DNA of 64,000 nucleotides from Diatrype stigma. Lineage: Eukaryota > Ascomycota > Sordariomycetes > Xylariales > Diatrypaceae. The stretch's first letter is position 1. The number at the start of each line of letters is the position of its first letter. Below, piece after piece: positions 27,156 to 39,146 of the stretch. The notes beneath the pieces are model-generated. The model had not been told where the DNA came from, searched no databases, and saw only the letters and a program-made list of their open reading frames with translations. The DNA is taken from positions 186,001-250,000 of the forward strand of contig JAKJXP020000015.1 in assembly GCA_022225965.2 (NCBI GenBank), in the 5' to 3' direction. The position numbers and the translations under genes were made by a program.

Positions 27156-28283
27156 GTTGACTACTGTTCATGCTATATGCCATCAGGAACCCCTTCGCCG
27201 GCCGTTGGATGGTTTTGTTTTGGGTGGGATATGCACAGTACGAAGAGGGGCTAAGCTATCATGGTCGTAACATGAAGCTGAAGCTCCTGATCTACGCGAA
27301 TAGTAGGTGCAGGTGGTAGGGAGTAAGATACGGACAAAATCGGAAAGAAGGGGGCTCCGCTAAAAACTACTCACGAAAGTACTACCTGGCACCTAAGTAG
27401 TACGCAGTAACGGCTGGGATTTGCGTAAATGTCTGGAAGGTCCACGGTATAGCCTGGAATGATATGAGTACAGACGTTGCAGGTGCCGAGCGAACATGAG
27501 ATTGTCGGAGTTTCAGGCTAAGGTTCCTTCCTCCTTGATGCTTGATGCAAAGTAGGTACCAAGTAGGCAGGCACTACTATCAGGTTTGGTGTCTGAGATT
27601 CGTGCCCATCAATGATAGAGCTCCAATGATAATGCACTCTGTTTCTCGGGGTGTTATTGGTGAATGGATAGAGCATGCCCAAAAGACAACTCGGGGGGCA
27701 CTAACGGTAGCAGCTGGGTAGGACAAACCACCTGAAGCTCTTAAGGCTCGATTTTAACAAATATTGGGGCGACAGCACTGTATCAATAGGTAGTACTCAA
27801 TACGAATGCTACAAAACCGATTCTAGCTACAGACTTAGCAGGAAGGGGGGATGTTGGGAAAGAGAAACAAGCCGACGCTACCTATAATTCTAATTCTCTG
27901 ATATGGAGGGTTTGACTGCAACCAGCTGCTGCAAAGATCGGAAGCCGGCGTAAATAGCAAATTATGGATTAGCCACTACAATTCACTCGTCATAATTTGA
28001 ACGACAACGTCAACGTCAACGTCAACATCAACGGTTGAGTGCTGTCTAGAATGCTCTACCAAATCCCATGTGCAACACGCAATTGGTAAATAAGATATTT
28101 GGCCTTTTATTTTATACATCTATACACGAGCAGACGAGACAGGCCTGGCATTCGTTGTCCATCACTTGCTTGTCTATGCGCTCTGCCGTCGGATGCACTA
28201 TGCACCATTCTCTTATCCACCTCCCACCACTAAGACTCTAATGCCTCGTCAAGCCATCTTCCGTTCCGAATACTCTCGGAATA
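27156..28283. other. Intergenic, MAK10 promoter side and ATP15 3' flank
   Basis: No gene recognised. A short CGTCAA hexamer run is seen near 28003-28030. Confidence 0.5.
28003..28030. repeat. 6-bp tandem repeat (CGTCAA)n
   Basis: About four to five near-perfect hexamers of the CGTCAA/CATCAA type in noncoding DNA. Confidence 0.7.
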
Positions 28284-28788
28284 TTACGAGGAACCGCTCG
28301 AGGTGTTTTGAGTGGCGATAGCGGCGTTGGCCTCAGTCAGACTCGAGGCCTCGCCCTGCTTTCCGTTCTGCAAGTTGCGGGATAAAACCCTCATCAGCAC
28401 CCTGTCCTGTCACAAGCCTTCTGCTTCTTCATCTGGCCTTTTTGTTCCTTCCGAGTGCAGCATGCGTGTGCATGTGCCCCAACCCATCACTGATGCTTAG
28501 TACTCACCGACCACTTCGAGAATCGCAGGTCCGACTCGCCCCGTCGCTCGGCCACGATTCGCTTGTCCTCCTTCAGGCTGCGGCGCACGGTGCGGGATGC
28601 GACGGCGAGGTAGCGGTTGTAGCTGTTATCGGCCAGGTTGCGCATGCGTTAGCGGCCTCTCTCTTTCCTCTCCCTCTCACGCTGTCTTCCTTGTCACGCC
28701 GTCTCGCAAGAAGGTGACAGGTACGCCAATTGGAGTATAGGGGGATCGGCACTCACGTCAGGCCAGCGGCTTTCCACGCGAACGTCAT
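28284..28788 (-). CDS. ATP15: Mitochondrial ATP synthase F1 epsilon subunit
   Basis: Small subunit of the F1 central stalk, on the matrix side of the inner membrane. Three exons (minus strand): 28788-28757 (32 nt), 28622-28508 and 28367-28284, joined by introns of 134 and 140 nt (GTGAGT donors, CAG acceptors). The product is 76 aa, compared with about 60-70 in the family. It begins MTFAWKAAGLTYNRYLAVAS, matching the W-[RK]-x-A-G-[IL]-[ST]-Y-x-x-Y core, then RTVRRSLKEDKR, and ends with a polar Ser/Thr/Ala tail. No cleavable presequence is evident, as is usual for this subunit. The introns total more than the coding sequence, so no single open frame shows the gene. It sits tandem with QCR2, another respiratory-chain gene on the same strand. 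Confidence 0.9.
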
Positions 28789-29411
28789 TTTGACAGATGC
28801 TTGAGTGGGTTTGGAATGGGAGGTTGAGGTTCTGGGTGAAGGTTGTTTGGTGTTCCGACAGGTAGAAAATAGCTTGGCTTGGGGGGGTCTGCACTCAGTG
28901 AAGACCCAACTAACGAAGTACTGGATACAAGGATAAAGAGATATGAGGCTACCGAGGATCCCGATGCCGACCAATCACGTGATTACCTAGTTACTTAGTT
29001 CAACGTAGATCTTGGCATTGTAACCTCAGGACTGTGAATTTATAGGTATGTTGGATATAATTCAGTTTGGACTTGTACTAGCCCGATATACTCCTGTACA
29101 TGTTCGAAGCATTCGATGTGGATGTGTGTAACGAGTTTGCAATGTTTGGCTAGTAGGAGATGTGCCAAGGTCAGGGGAGGATCGGAGGCATATCCAAATT
29201 CCACACAAGGACATCGCGATGACCTCATCTTTCAATATTTTCCGGATATTTACCACACTGCATGTCACCGTCGTCAAAACCGAAATCTCATTATGGCTGG
29301 GCAAAGAACTTCGAGGAATCGACTATGTGCACAGGTGCTTGCCTCGACTCTGCTACAGCTGTGGGTTGAACTGTTGATACAATGTGTTTTCTATATCTAT
29401 ATGCTCCCCGA
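28789..29411. other. Intergenic, ATP15 promoter and QCR2 3' flank
   Basis: A 620-bp spacer between two minus-strand genes. Short frames only. No feature supported. Confidence 0.6.
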
Positions 29412-30988
29412 CTATACCGTGAGACCAAGGTCCGCTGCGTATGGCAGCTTGAATAGGTCACCCACCGCAGCTACCGACGCCTTTCCATCGAGTAGGGACT
29501 TGGCCGCCTAAAATAATTATCAATCAGCAATTCGAGTCTTTGATTTGGTTCACAGTTAGCAAGGGAGCAACATACCGCCTTGAGCTTCTCTGCTGTAACA
29601 CCATCAATAGACTTAACGGTCTCAATAACCTGGTACGGCTTGCCCGTATGGACGATCCCGGAACCGGCGGAGAGAAGTGTCTCGACGCCGGACTCGCTGG
29701 CCACTAGAGCATCGAACTTGGCCTTGGCAATCGCCTTGGTAAGGTCCTCCTTGGTGGTCTTTCCTTCCGAAATGCTCTTGAGAGCGAGAGCAGCTTCCTT
29801 GGCGTGTGAACCGACCGCACCAGCAGCACCCTTGATCTGGATGGTGAAGAGGCCAGCATCGGAGTAGGAGAGGTTCGTGGCAGCGGAGATAGCACCAGGG
29901 TTGGCACCGTTGGCCTTGGACAGAAGGCTGAAGCCGGGAGACCACTTGACGTTGGGCCGACCACCGAGGAGTGCTGACAGAACCGCAATCTCAGGCTTGA
30001 AGGTGCCGAAGCTGGAGCCAGGGAAGGCGATGACAAAGGAGCTTCCTCCGGGGTGGGCGATACGGTGCTCACCGCCATAGTACTGGGTGGCCTCGGCGTT
30101 CAGGGTCGTAGAGCTAGTAGAGGAAGCAGGGACATTCTTGAAGAAGGATTCCGTCCATCTTGACAAGACGTTCGTAGAAGCGCCATCCGCAACCAGGGCG
30201 ATGTTTGATTTCGTGTAAGCGGCTCCGGCGAAGTCAGCAATCGAGTGCTCGTTCGTGTAGGACTTGTAGTTGCTTGTAGGCGTTGGGTATTCTGAGGCAC
30301 CGAGACCCTTGTGGAAAGCAACGGCGTGTGCGGCATCAAGAGCAACAGTCGAGGCATCGCCAGCCAGCTTAGCCTGCTTCACATGGATAACTCGATCAAC
30401 ATCCTCTTGGAACTCGTGGGCTAACAATTCGATTGAGCATTTCTTCTTCCATCAATGGCTTCGAGTCTACTCACTGGTATACTTGGTTTGCGAGATAACC
30501 TCAGCCAGCAGCTCCGCGAAGTATGGGATATCGTCTCGCAGGAAGCGGGCTTCGAGCACCAAGGCTTCTCGGGTGTGGTATGCAAGCAATTGGCCTCCCA
30601 GAAGCTCGGCCTCTCTTGTGATCAGTAAAGCAGAACGCTTGTCGGTTTTCTATGGGGTTTGCATATAATTAGCTCATGCCAGGTCAACACGAAGACCTGG
30701 GCAACTATGCACCTTGAATGCGAACTCTTCCAGGCCAGCAGTCAAACCGGGAGCGGGCTCATATCGCGTGCCTGCCTTGGCGACGACGGCGAGTTTGGTA
30801 GTCGGGCCGTGGGAGTCTCGAGTGGCGACCTTGATGCCGGCAACGGTTGAGGTATCGTAGGCGAAAGACGCAGGTGTGGAGGATGATGTTGCAGCCGCAG
30901 CATAGCCACGTCGCTGGGCAAGCTTCGAGCAGCCCTGCTGACGAGCAGCAAGCTGTGCACCCCGAGACAGAGCCTTTCTGGTGAACAT
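29412..30988 (-). CDS. QCR2: Cytochrome bc1 complex core protein 2
   Basis: Core subunit 2 of respiratory complex III, a catalytically inactive relative of the mitochondrial processing peptidase. Exons (minus strand): 30988-30713, 30649-30475, 30420-29576 and 29507-29412, giving 463 aa, close to the usual length. The start MFTRKALSRGAQLAARQQG opens an Arg/Ala-rich mitochondrial presequence that runs to about residue 35. Recognisable blocks are GLTAGLEEFAFK, RSALLITREAELLGGQL, IPYFAELLAEVISQTKYT and the glycine-rich loop LLGGRPNVKWSPGFS. The metal-binding HxxEH motif of active peptidases is absent, as expected for core 2. The last exon is only 96 nt and codes the terminal LPYAADLGLTV. It is divergent from RPC82. 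Confidence 0.93.
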
Positions 30989-32203
30989 GATCGAGGGGGA
31001 GGGCGCGAAGGTGGCCGTTACAAATTAGTGGGTTGTCGGGTATAAAGTCTGCGACGGCAAAGACGGTCCAGTCGAGATCGGGATCATCAGATTCAAGGCT
31101 TCGGCCGTCCCAGGCAAAAAGATGGCTCAGGTCGGGCTGTCCAATCAACGGATGGCAATTGGTTAGACACGGTAGAATATCGGGTGTTGTCAGATTGGGG
31201 GGCCTGGGGGGCCTGGGGGGGAGCCTGGTAGACCTGGGACGGCCCTGGGACGGAGCTCGACACCGGAGGCCAGTGGCAGCAACCAGTGGCACTGGCAGTG
31301 GGCATCATCGGCAGGTCGGTCAGAAATCTCAGATTTTGTATGGTACAATGCCGAAACATGTACCTACATGTAACTAACCTGAGGTGGGGAAAGCGGGAAA
31401 GCACTCAAGTGCCAGTGCCCCCAAAGCAGCCAAGTTAGGTACGAACTAGCTACATGCATACATGCATACATACACCCATGTACCTACCTGCCTGCCTCGT
31501 ATGTATCGTACACATACAATTGCCATGGAAAAGAACCTGAACGTCGAGGAAAATACAAAGTTAGCGCAGAGATGCAAGGCTTAAGCTCATGCAGGCAGTC
31601 AATAAGAGAATTCTCGGGTGGGCGACCCCGCCATGAAACTGCCTACAATAAATTTATTTATTTCCAGGAGCTATGACTTACAAGTGATCGATCAACCAAC
31701 CAGCCATTCAGAACCCAGATCTTCTTTCCCGCCTTCCAACTCAACCCACCGCGAACAAGAAGACATAACTGGAGAGAACCCTCTCCAGTACGTCAATGAC
31801 ACCTCGGTAGCCATTGTGGCAGCTCTAGAGATAGTGAGAGGATCTCTAGTAGCCTATTCCTCCAACAGTCACCAGAACTCCATTGTCGTCTTTCATCTTC
31901 ATAGCTGTCGTCGCCCTGTCGCCCTGTCGCCCGTCGCCTTGACGCCGCTGCTGCCTAGAGGCACCGTAATAGTCGCGTGGACAGGCGCATTGGTACTTTC
32001 CGATTGCAGTCAGTCATGTTCGTGGTGAGTCAACCTTGAGAGCTGATACGATACTGCATGCTCTTCATCTCCGGGGTGGATGCACGTGCTCAAACCCATT
32101 GCACCAATCTTCTATCAACGACGTCTTCGTCTTGATTGATTGATTGATTCTTTTGATCAATCATACAATCTCCCAATGGTTGGCTGGCCAGCTCAACTAA
32201 CTT
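30989..32203. other. Divergent promoter region of QCR2 and RPC82
   Basis: No gene recognised in 1.2 kb. A run of guanine tracts (31197-31221) lies about 210 bp upstream of the QCR2 start. TACCTA and CATACATA words occur around 31430-31510. Confidence 0.5.
31197..31221 (+). other. G-tract cluster, possible G-quadruplex
   Basis: Three runs of six or seven G separated by CCT, followed by more GG doublets. The G-rich strand is the plus strand, i.e. the template strand for QCR2. Folding is a prediction only. Confidence 0.5.
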
Positions 32204-34416
32204 ATGGCGCAGACTAAGAATGTTGCAGAACTCTGTGTTCTGCTCGTGAGTGAGATCTATGGTCAACTCCCCTCGGTATGGATCCCCAATGCATGAACCA
32301 TAACAATATCCCAACCTTATACCCTTGCATTTGGCAGCCCCTTCCCCCTACATGCTGACATGCTCTCCCTATAACAGCGCTTAATCGCAACTCTATTCTC
32401 GAAAGGCAGATCGACGACTGCACAATTGGCCCACCATACCGCGCTGAACCAGCGACAAGTTCGCCATGGCCTCGCTGTGCTGGTCCAGCAGAACGCCATC
32501 TTCCACCTTACCGATCCGGACACGTCCGTTGCTTACTATGATGTGAACCCCGAAGCCCTTTACAACCTTGTGCGAACCGGCAAGATCCTTGAGATGGTCC
32601 GCGACAAATACGGCGACATTGCCAAAAGCCTCGTCCAGGATGTCCTATTGCTAGGCCACGTCAAGATTTCAGACCTGATTGAAACTTTCAAGGACGGCCT
32701 AAAAAAAGCGAAATTTGGCAATGGTGTTGTGAAGGACGAAGACGAAGATGACGATGTCTTTGGCATAGGCGGCAACCGCAATCATGTCAACGGTGTTAAT
32801 GGTGGTAGCGTCAATGGTTTTGAGGACGACGATGAAGCGGGCGCAACACACCAAGCTTACTTGTTCCTCGCTCGTTTGATAGCTGCCGGCATCCTCGAAC
32901 CGGTATCGGCAATGATGTTCCAGTCTCCCACGGATCTGAAAACTGCCATAGAGCAAGAGGTTTTGAAGGCCAGCTTTCCCACTGGCATACGCGGTATCAA
33001 GCAGAAAAAGGAGCTCGAGGTAGCAGTCGCAGAGAGAGCAAAGGAATTCCAGCAGGGTCGTACGAATATGAAAAGACGCCTTGAGGTCGAGTTTGACCAC
33101 GAAGCCAGCGTGAAGCGCAGAAAACTACTCAATGGTAGTGGCATGGCCAACGGAGTTTCAGGGGCTGGAGCCATCGATTTGCTCAAAGAATATGTAAGTG
33201 CTTCAAGTAATGCCTTTCTGAAACCAAGATACTAATGAGTTCTATCCAGGCCGATGTTGTCGTCAGAGTCAACTACGATAAATGTCTCGTTGAGCTTCGC
33301 AATGTCAAGTTGGCACAATACGTCGATGACCTGATTGGAGACACCACAGCACAGGTGTACGAGGCCCTCCTAAGTGCGTTGAGCAAGAAGATCAACCGAT
33401 GTCAGGTCGATCCAATGACAAGAACGGAGGACGATGGAGATACTTTCGCCGGGCCGTCAGTTAATACCCTTGAGATATTCGAGCATCTAAGCCCTTCCAT
33501 CGACGTCTCAGCGGGGATTGGAATTCCGGAACCAGGGTTGGTAGATCAACAGTCCGCAGAGAAGATCCGAAGATATCCACCAAAACCGAAGGCCTCAATT
33601 CTTCAATCTAGTCTCGAGGCAGGCGACGAGATCATGGGATCGGACGACGAAGACTATGATCGCAGCGACGAAATTGGATTTGGTGCCAATGGATATGTGG
33701 GAGACTTCCCTGGCTCCAGACCGGGCTCCAACGGTACCAAAGGGGAGAAACCTCATTCGGACGATGCTGCATCAGTTCGTGCGCAGCGGATGCGCCATAT
33801 GCGACAGCACTTATTGCTTCTTGCCGAGAGCAAGGAAGGGTTCGTGCGTCACTGTGGTGGAGAAAACCGAGGCGAATGGACTGTCGACTTTGAACATCTC
33901 ATGGGCCACTTGAGACTTCAAGAACTCGATATCCTGATAGAGGCGTCTTTCGGCCGAAAGGGTCTCCGCCTTGTTCGAGTTCTGCGGGAGAAAGGCAAGC
34001 TCGACGATAAAATGCTGCCTAACATTGCTTTGATGAGAAGGCCGGATGTACACGTCAAGATGGCCGAGATGGAGATGGCTGGGTTCCTCGACATTCAAGA
34101 GGTGCCGCGAGATAATCAACGCGCGGCGGCTCGTACCATATTCTTCTGGTTCTTCGATGAGGAACGAACCCTCAAGCGAACCCTGGACAACGTCTATAAA
34201 TCTATGGTGCGTTGTTTCCAGCGCCTAGAAACCGAGCGCAAAAAGAAGCAGGGCGTGCTGGCGGTCACCGAGCGAAAGGATGTCCAAGGCATGGAGGAGG
34301 AGAAACTAAGAGGTGATGTCTATAATGAATACTGCCAGTTTCTGGAAATCGAGAAGAAGCTCCTCGGCCAGGTCGACAAACTGGACGACCTGGTAGCCGT
34401 CTTTCGAGATTACTAA
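32204..34416 (+). CDS. RPC82: RNA polymerase III subunit RPC3 (Rpc82)
   Basis: Subunit of the Pol III RPC82-RPC34-RPC31 subcomplex, which opens promoters at tRNA and 5S genes in the nucleus. Exons are 32204-32275, 32378-33193 and 33250-34416; both introns are phase 0, giving 684 aa. The start is the ATG of MAQTKNVAELCVLLVSEIYG, which has an in-frame stop three codons before it. Winged-helix repeats are recognisable: LIATLFSKGRSTTAQLAHHT and QVRHGLAVLVQQNAIFHL in the first, then MRQHLLLLAESKEGFVRHCG in the middle and LIEASFGRKGLRLVRVLREK later. The end has the usual helix, EIEKKLLGQVDKLDDLVAVF. An acidic, Asn-rich insert follows the first domain. The family is clear. Confidence 0.93.
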
Positions 34417-34844
34417 TTCAATGGTGCCCCATTCGTCGGGCGGAGTTGTTCTCACACGGAATTTGTATATTGCATGAGTGGCGTTGGTTCGGTTCCGGAG
34501 GAAGGGCTAAATTACCTTACCAGCATTGGGCGGCGTTCTTACTCATTTTAAGGTCAGCTTGATTAGACTGAAGATCAGTGAAGGGGGCAAAAGAAGAAAA
34601 AAACTGGCCAGCGACGATGTTTGATACTCTGTGCTATAGATAATGAGACCCCTGTATATTTGACCCTACGTTGCTTCTTGTCTAAGTATATGTTTTGTTT
34701 GAGCTGGGTGTTTATGTATATTTGTGCACCTATCGACCCTTTCTTTATATTACCCTCGCATTGACCCATATGTATGCTATAGTATTCGACCGGCGCCCTG
34801 TTCGTACTGGATCCAGTTCAGCGGTTTGGTTTCTTCGGCTTCCC
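34417..34844. other. Intergenic between convergent genes
   Basis: 3' flanks of RPC82 and the dimethylformamidase-like gene. No feature seen. Confidence 0.6.
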
Positions 34845-37639
34845 TCAGTTCCCCGGCTTCTCCTCCTTTGGCCCCTCCCCCTTTCCCTCAGCCCTGCGGA
34901 TGAACTCCCTTAGCACGTTCTCCGTGAACCGGGCGACGTTGTTCTCGTAGCCGTCCCACGCCAGCGAGTTGAACCAGTTGATGCTGCCGACCGAGAGCAC
35001 GGCCCCGCCGGCGTGGGTGTCGTAGTAGACGAGGTCGGAGCGGATCTCGCGGGTCTGCGAGCCGAGCGTGCCGCCCACGATGGGAAACCCGACGCACTCG
35101 GGCATGATGCCGAACGCGTCCGGGTGGCCCGTGCTCGTCGCCAGCACGACCGCCGCGCGCGGGCTGCCCCGCCCCACGTCGAAGCTGTCGATTTCGTCGC
35201 CGCTCGCCCCGCCGGCATCCCCGAGCCCCGCCGTCCCCAGCAGCTCGTCGGGCCCGATGCCCTCGAACGCCCACGCGTACGTCCCCGCCTCGTCCCGCGA
35301 CGCCGCCGTCCGCGCGTACGGCACCCCCGGCCCCGTCCCCTCCCCGCAGCACCCCACCCCGAACAGCCGATGCGGCCCGCGCCCCCGACTGGCCCACATA
35401 CCCCCGCACTGGCCCGTCAGGCTGCTGATCCGCTCCCCGCCCGGGAGCGTGTACGTGCGGACGCCCTGGTCGCCGCGCCGCACCTCGAGGCGCCACTCCC
35501 TCGGGCTCCTCCTCCCCGCGTCCGCGTTCGCGTCGACAGCCGCCGCCCAGTAGAACCCGTTGCCCCCCAGGTACAGCAGGTTGCCGCCGCGGCGCGCGAA
35601 CCCCTCCCACGCGCTCAGGGACTCCGGCGTCGGGTACTCCGGGTGCGAGCCCGAGACCAGCGTGTGGTACGGCGCGAGCAGGCCCTCGCCCCCGGCATGC
35701 AGGTCGTGGTCCGTCACCACGTCGTACGCGATGCCGCGCTGCTCGAGGAACCCGATGAAGAGGCAGTCGGCGCTGAGCTCGCGCGGGCGCGACATGGCCC
35801 ACACTATATACGGTTGTATGTCAGCAATTATCCGTCCTGGATCTCTATGTTATGTGGGTTGGGTTGAAACGCCTTTCGCAGAGTGAGTAGCTAGTTTCTG
35901 GGTTTTAGGAAAGGGAGTAGTAGGCAATACTGTCTATATAGCAGACGCTAGGTGGGTTTACGTAATATGAACTATATGTACTTGTGGACCAGGGGGGGGA
36001 GGGGGATAGGGGGTGGAGAGAAAGAAAGAACGGGAGGTATCATCAACCCTATGAGAAGCAGCCACCTACTGATATAGCCCGGCCGCATGTTGGCGATGGG
36101 CCGTCGCGCCGACGAGAACACGACCCCGGACCCGTCGTTGTGCACGTCGTAGCAGGACAGCCCGAGGTCCATGCGGCGTTTCATGCGGTGGAAGTCCGAC
36201 GTGAGCAGCGCCGCCGCCGGGTCGAACCCGGGCCCGATCTCGATGTACGACGCGCGCGTCGGGTCGGCGAGCCGCTCGTTCGCGTACGCCAGGTACGTGA
36301 ACGTGCTCAGCACGAAGGCCACCTTGGCGCCGGTCCGCGCCGTCGTCTCCCTGCTCGGCCGCACGATGAACGTCACCATGTCGACTGCCTCTTCTTCTTC
36401 TTCGCCTCCGTTCTGCGTCTCGGCGCGGCACTCGAACGCGTAGACCCCCGACCGCAGGTCCCGCGGCAGCGCGACCGTGAAGTCGGTCTCCCACCCGGCG
36501 TCGTCCAGGTCGTCCTCGTGGAAGTGGATCGCCCCGTACCCGTGCCCATGCCCGCGTCCGTGCCCGCCCTTTGTAGGCCGCGCCTTCGTCCAGTCCGGCT
36601 CCGACCCGTCCCAGTCGTGGCCCGTGACGCCGCGCGTCGGCGCCTGCATGAGGCGGCCGTGCCGCTCCCGTCCCGACACGTCCAGGATGCGGTCTTCCGG
36701 GATGTTAAGCTCGAAGTCGTACTGCACTAGGGCTTGAGCGACCGGACCCGTCGTGTAGAGGACGGGGTTCTCGATGCGCCCGTTGAAGAAGTGCGTCGGG
36801 CGTGGGGCCTGGGTCGTCGCGGAGGCGGCGGAACTCGCGGCGAACAGGAGGGGTGTCGAGTTGCCGTTGCTGCTGCTGAGGTTGGCGGGTGCGGACAGCT
36901 GCTCCGTGACCGAGATGCCTCCGACGCTGGGCTCGGCAATGTAGGGCAAGGCTTTGATAGCGGCTCGGAGCTCTCGCCCCTCGATCGTAGCGTCCAGACT
37001 GACCCATCGCTGCAGGGGGCATTCGAACGGAACGATAACGGTGTCGACCGCGCCAGCTTGCGTCCCAATCCAGAACTCCACATTACCCTGCTCGTTGATG
37101 AGAATTGCGAACCCGCTTGCGGTGCCCGTGTCCAGCGTCGAGACCAGCGCCTGCGGGTGTCCGGCCTTGGGGAGGTGGGCCTGGAAGTAGAGCCGGACAT
37201 TGATGCCGCCTTCGATCGCCCCGGGCGGCGCCCAATCCTCCACCTCGGCGTAGGATCCCGGATGGGCGATCTGAAAGCGCCCGCGGCTCGTCCCCCGCAC
37301 GCCGGGCACCTCCTCGAACTGGGTCGGCGGTGCGTGCTCCAGGTCAACGCCCTGGATGACCCTGACGAGCCGGTACGTGTACTCGGGCTCCGTAGAGGAA
37401 ACCTAGGTATTGACGATGCAATCCGTGGGAGTTAGCCGACGGGGACGAGCGAATCACGATACCTGCGCTGCTGACATGCCCGAATGCGACGATAAGCTTA
37501 CCTTGACGGCCACCGTCTCCCCGGGGCTCGCGATCCACGGTTCGACGTAACCCAAGATCTCGGCTGGATAGCCAAGCGGCTTCTCGGTCGCCGTGATCGA
37601 GATCATTGGTCCTTCGCCAGCCATGATAGGCAACCACAT
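34845..37639 (-). CDS. N,N-dimethylformamidase large-subunit-like protein with LamG-like domain
   Basis: Relative of the bacterial dimethylformamidase beta subunit, which hydrolyses formamides at a mononuclear iron held by two tyrosines and a carboxylate. Exons (minus strand): 37639-37502, 37402-36070 and 35803-34845, giving 809 aa. A nearby in-frame ATG at 37624 is an equally good start. Residues 1-110 are a beta-rich N-terminus. About 115-270 is a LamG/concanavalin-like fold with VRLYFQAHL, NEQGNVEFWIGT and FFNGRIENPVLY. A His/Gly-rich linker (GGHGRGHGHGYG) follows. The C-terminal half is the catalytic-type domain with STFTYLAYANER, SCYDVHNDGSG, YDVVTDHDLH and SGSHPEYPTPE; the Glu in HPEY is the best candidate iron ligand. 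No small subunit gene is adjacent, so the activity on formamides is unproven. GC content is higher than in neighbouring intergenic DNA. Confidence 0.85.
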
Positions 37640-38720
37640 ATATATACTACCTGCAAATATGTAGTGTTACAAAGGGCGCAGTTTCAATGATAGGCCTTCG
37701 AAGTGTGATAATTACGTTGCAAGCTACTTTATCGACAGCACTCTTTACGAATCAGAAATTCTCTGTCGCAGCGACGCGGACCAATAGGCCGAGGCAGTCG
37801 CCGTGTAAGCTTAGAGGGGCGGAGGGGAACCTGGCGATACCCCCGTCTCACGTTGCATGCATATGTATGGATGGAGATCTAGTTGCCGAGTAAGCCTATC
37901 TATTAATTATGCCTACATGATACATGCTACCATAGCAATTATGCTGCCGCCACTTCACGTGCAGTACCTACCTCCTGATCAGTTCAGACTGTTCAGTGTC
38001 AATTACCAACCATTCCGTCAATATTCGTACCATCCCAGTCTCTGTCATCGAACTCCTTCATGCTAGCTCTCTCCTCTCGCAGCCACTTGCTAACAATTTC
38101 AGAGGAGGTCTTCTGGCTCGAACGCTGCACCAAGGGGCTGACAGATTGTTCCATCATGATAACCTGTGAAGATTTTCAAGGCTGGAGGTTGAAGGGGTCG
38201 CTGTTTAGTCTCCCAGATCTACAATCCACGAATTGTCCATGCTGCATGACTGCCATCGAAAGTCAGGAACAAGGCAATATGATATATCAATGTCTGCTCT
38301 CCTAGATATGGATTTAAGATATGACGCATGTACCGAGAGCTAACGAAACAGAGCGTGATCTCTGCATGGATGGATGCACATCTCATCCACTAGACATTGA
38401 CATTCATATGTGTCTTATCGATACATGACAGTTAGATATATTGCTGCACATCTGGGTATGATACAGAAAGGGTGGAGAGTCACGGTTTGAGGCCCTGGCC
38501 GTTTCAAATCTGCGCTCTAGTTACAACCCCTATCTCGTTACCACTACGCCCTATGGGTCGGTCTGGACTATGTAATAACTATGTGTATTACTAAGCTATA
38601 ATGAAAAAAGGGGGCGCAGAGTGGATCAAAAGAGCATATGCTTTACCTCGTTTCAATATATTCATTGACGTCTCACTTCATGATCATTGTTTGGAATAAT
38701 CCAAGTATACAACAGCAGTC
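37640..38720. other. Intergenic
   Basis: No gene recognised. A weak tRNA-like stretch at about 38479-38560 was considered and rejected. Confidence 0.5.
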
Positions 38721-39045
38721 ATGACCAGCAGTCAGATCACCTCACGCCGAGCCTTCCAGCGTACTAATGATGATTACACCCCTAGGACAGCCAGTGTGAA
38801 GCTTGTCAATGAGGCTCTTCCAAGCCTTACCCCCTCGCACTCGGTTTGGATCAAAGTCCACGCCGCCTCAATCAACTACAGGAATGCTGGCAATCTATGC
38901 AACGATGTCACTGGAGAGGTCGTAGCCGTGGGCAAAGTCTCTGGTTCTTAGGGGCCGGGTTGCCCCCATTATCAACACCGCAGAACATTACCGGGCGAGA
39001 GGCAGGACGCTCTTGGTTAGTGGCAGACGAAGGGCATAAACCGTG
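38721..39045 (+). pseudogene. Medium-chain alcohol dehydrogenase/quinone oxidoreductase remnant
   Basis: The frame from 38721 reads SVKLVNEALPSLTPSHSVWI and VHAASINYRNAGN. It then jumps straight to CNDVTGEVVAVG, so the stretch of 15-20 residues that normally links these blocks is missing. A stop follows at VSGS. Just downstream APIINTAEH is found in one frame and ITGREAGRSWLVADEG in another, which continue the same family (GDRVAP..., then GR...SWLAAD). So there is an internal deletion, a stop and frameshifts, and the Rossmann domain is missing altogether. It is a decayed 5' fragment of a zinc-type or zinc-less dehydrogenase with the GroES-like N-terminal fold. It faces the DUF6536 gene. Confidence 0.8.
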
Positions 39046-39146
39046 ATGACGTCTGTGCTTACAGTGCTCATTTACTGCATTTAAAACGCAGTTATTCGAT
39101 GTAAGGTGCGTATGTACTAAAAAAAGCACTTGTTTATTTTGCAGTT

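Noticed and set aside
35013..35867. 284-codon plus-strand frame rich in Arg/Pro/Ala
   Set aside because: It is antisense to the GC-rich dimethylformamidase-like exon, with low-complexity composition.
38479..38560. tRNA-like stretch on the minus strand with a GTAGTGGTAACG A-box-like word and GATTTGAAACG B-box-like word
   Set aside because: The B box departs from GGTTCGANTCC, the anticodon arm pairs over only about three bases and no acceptor stem forms. At most it is a decayed tRNA copy.
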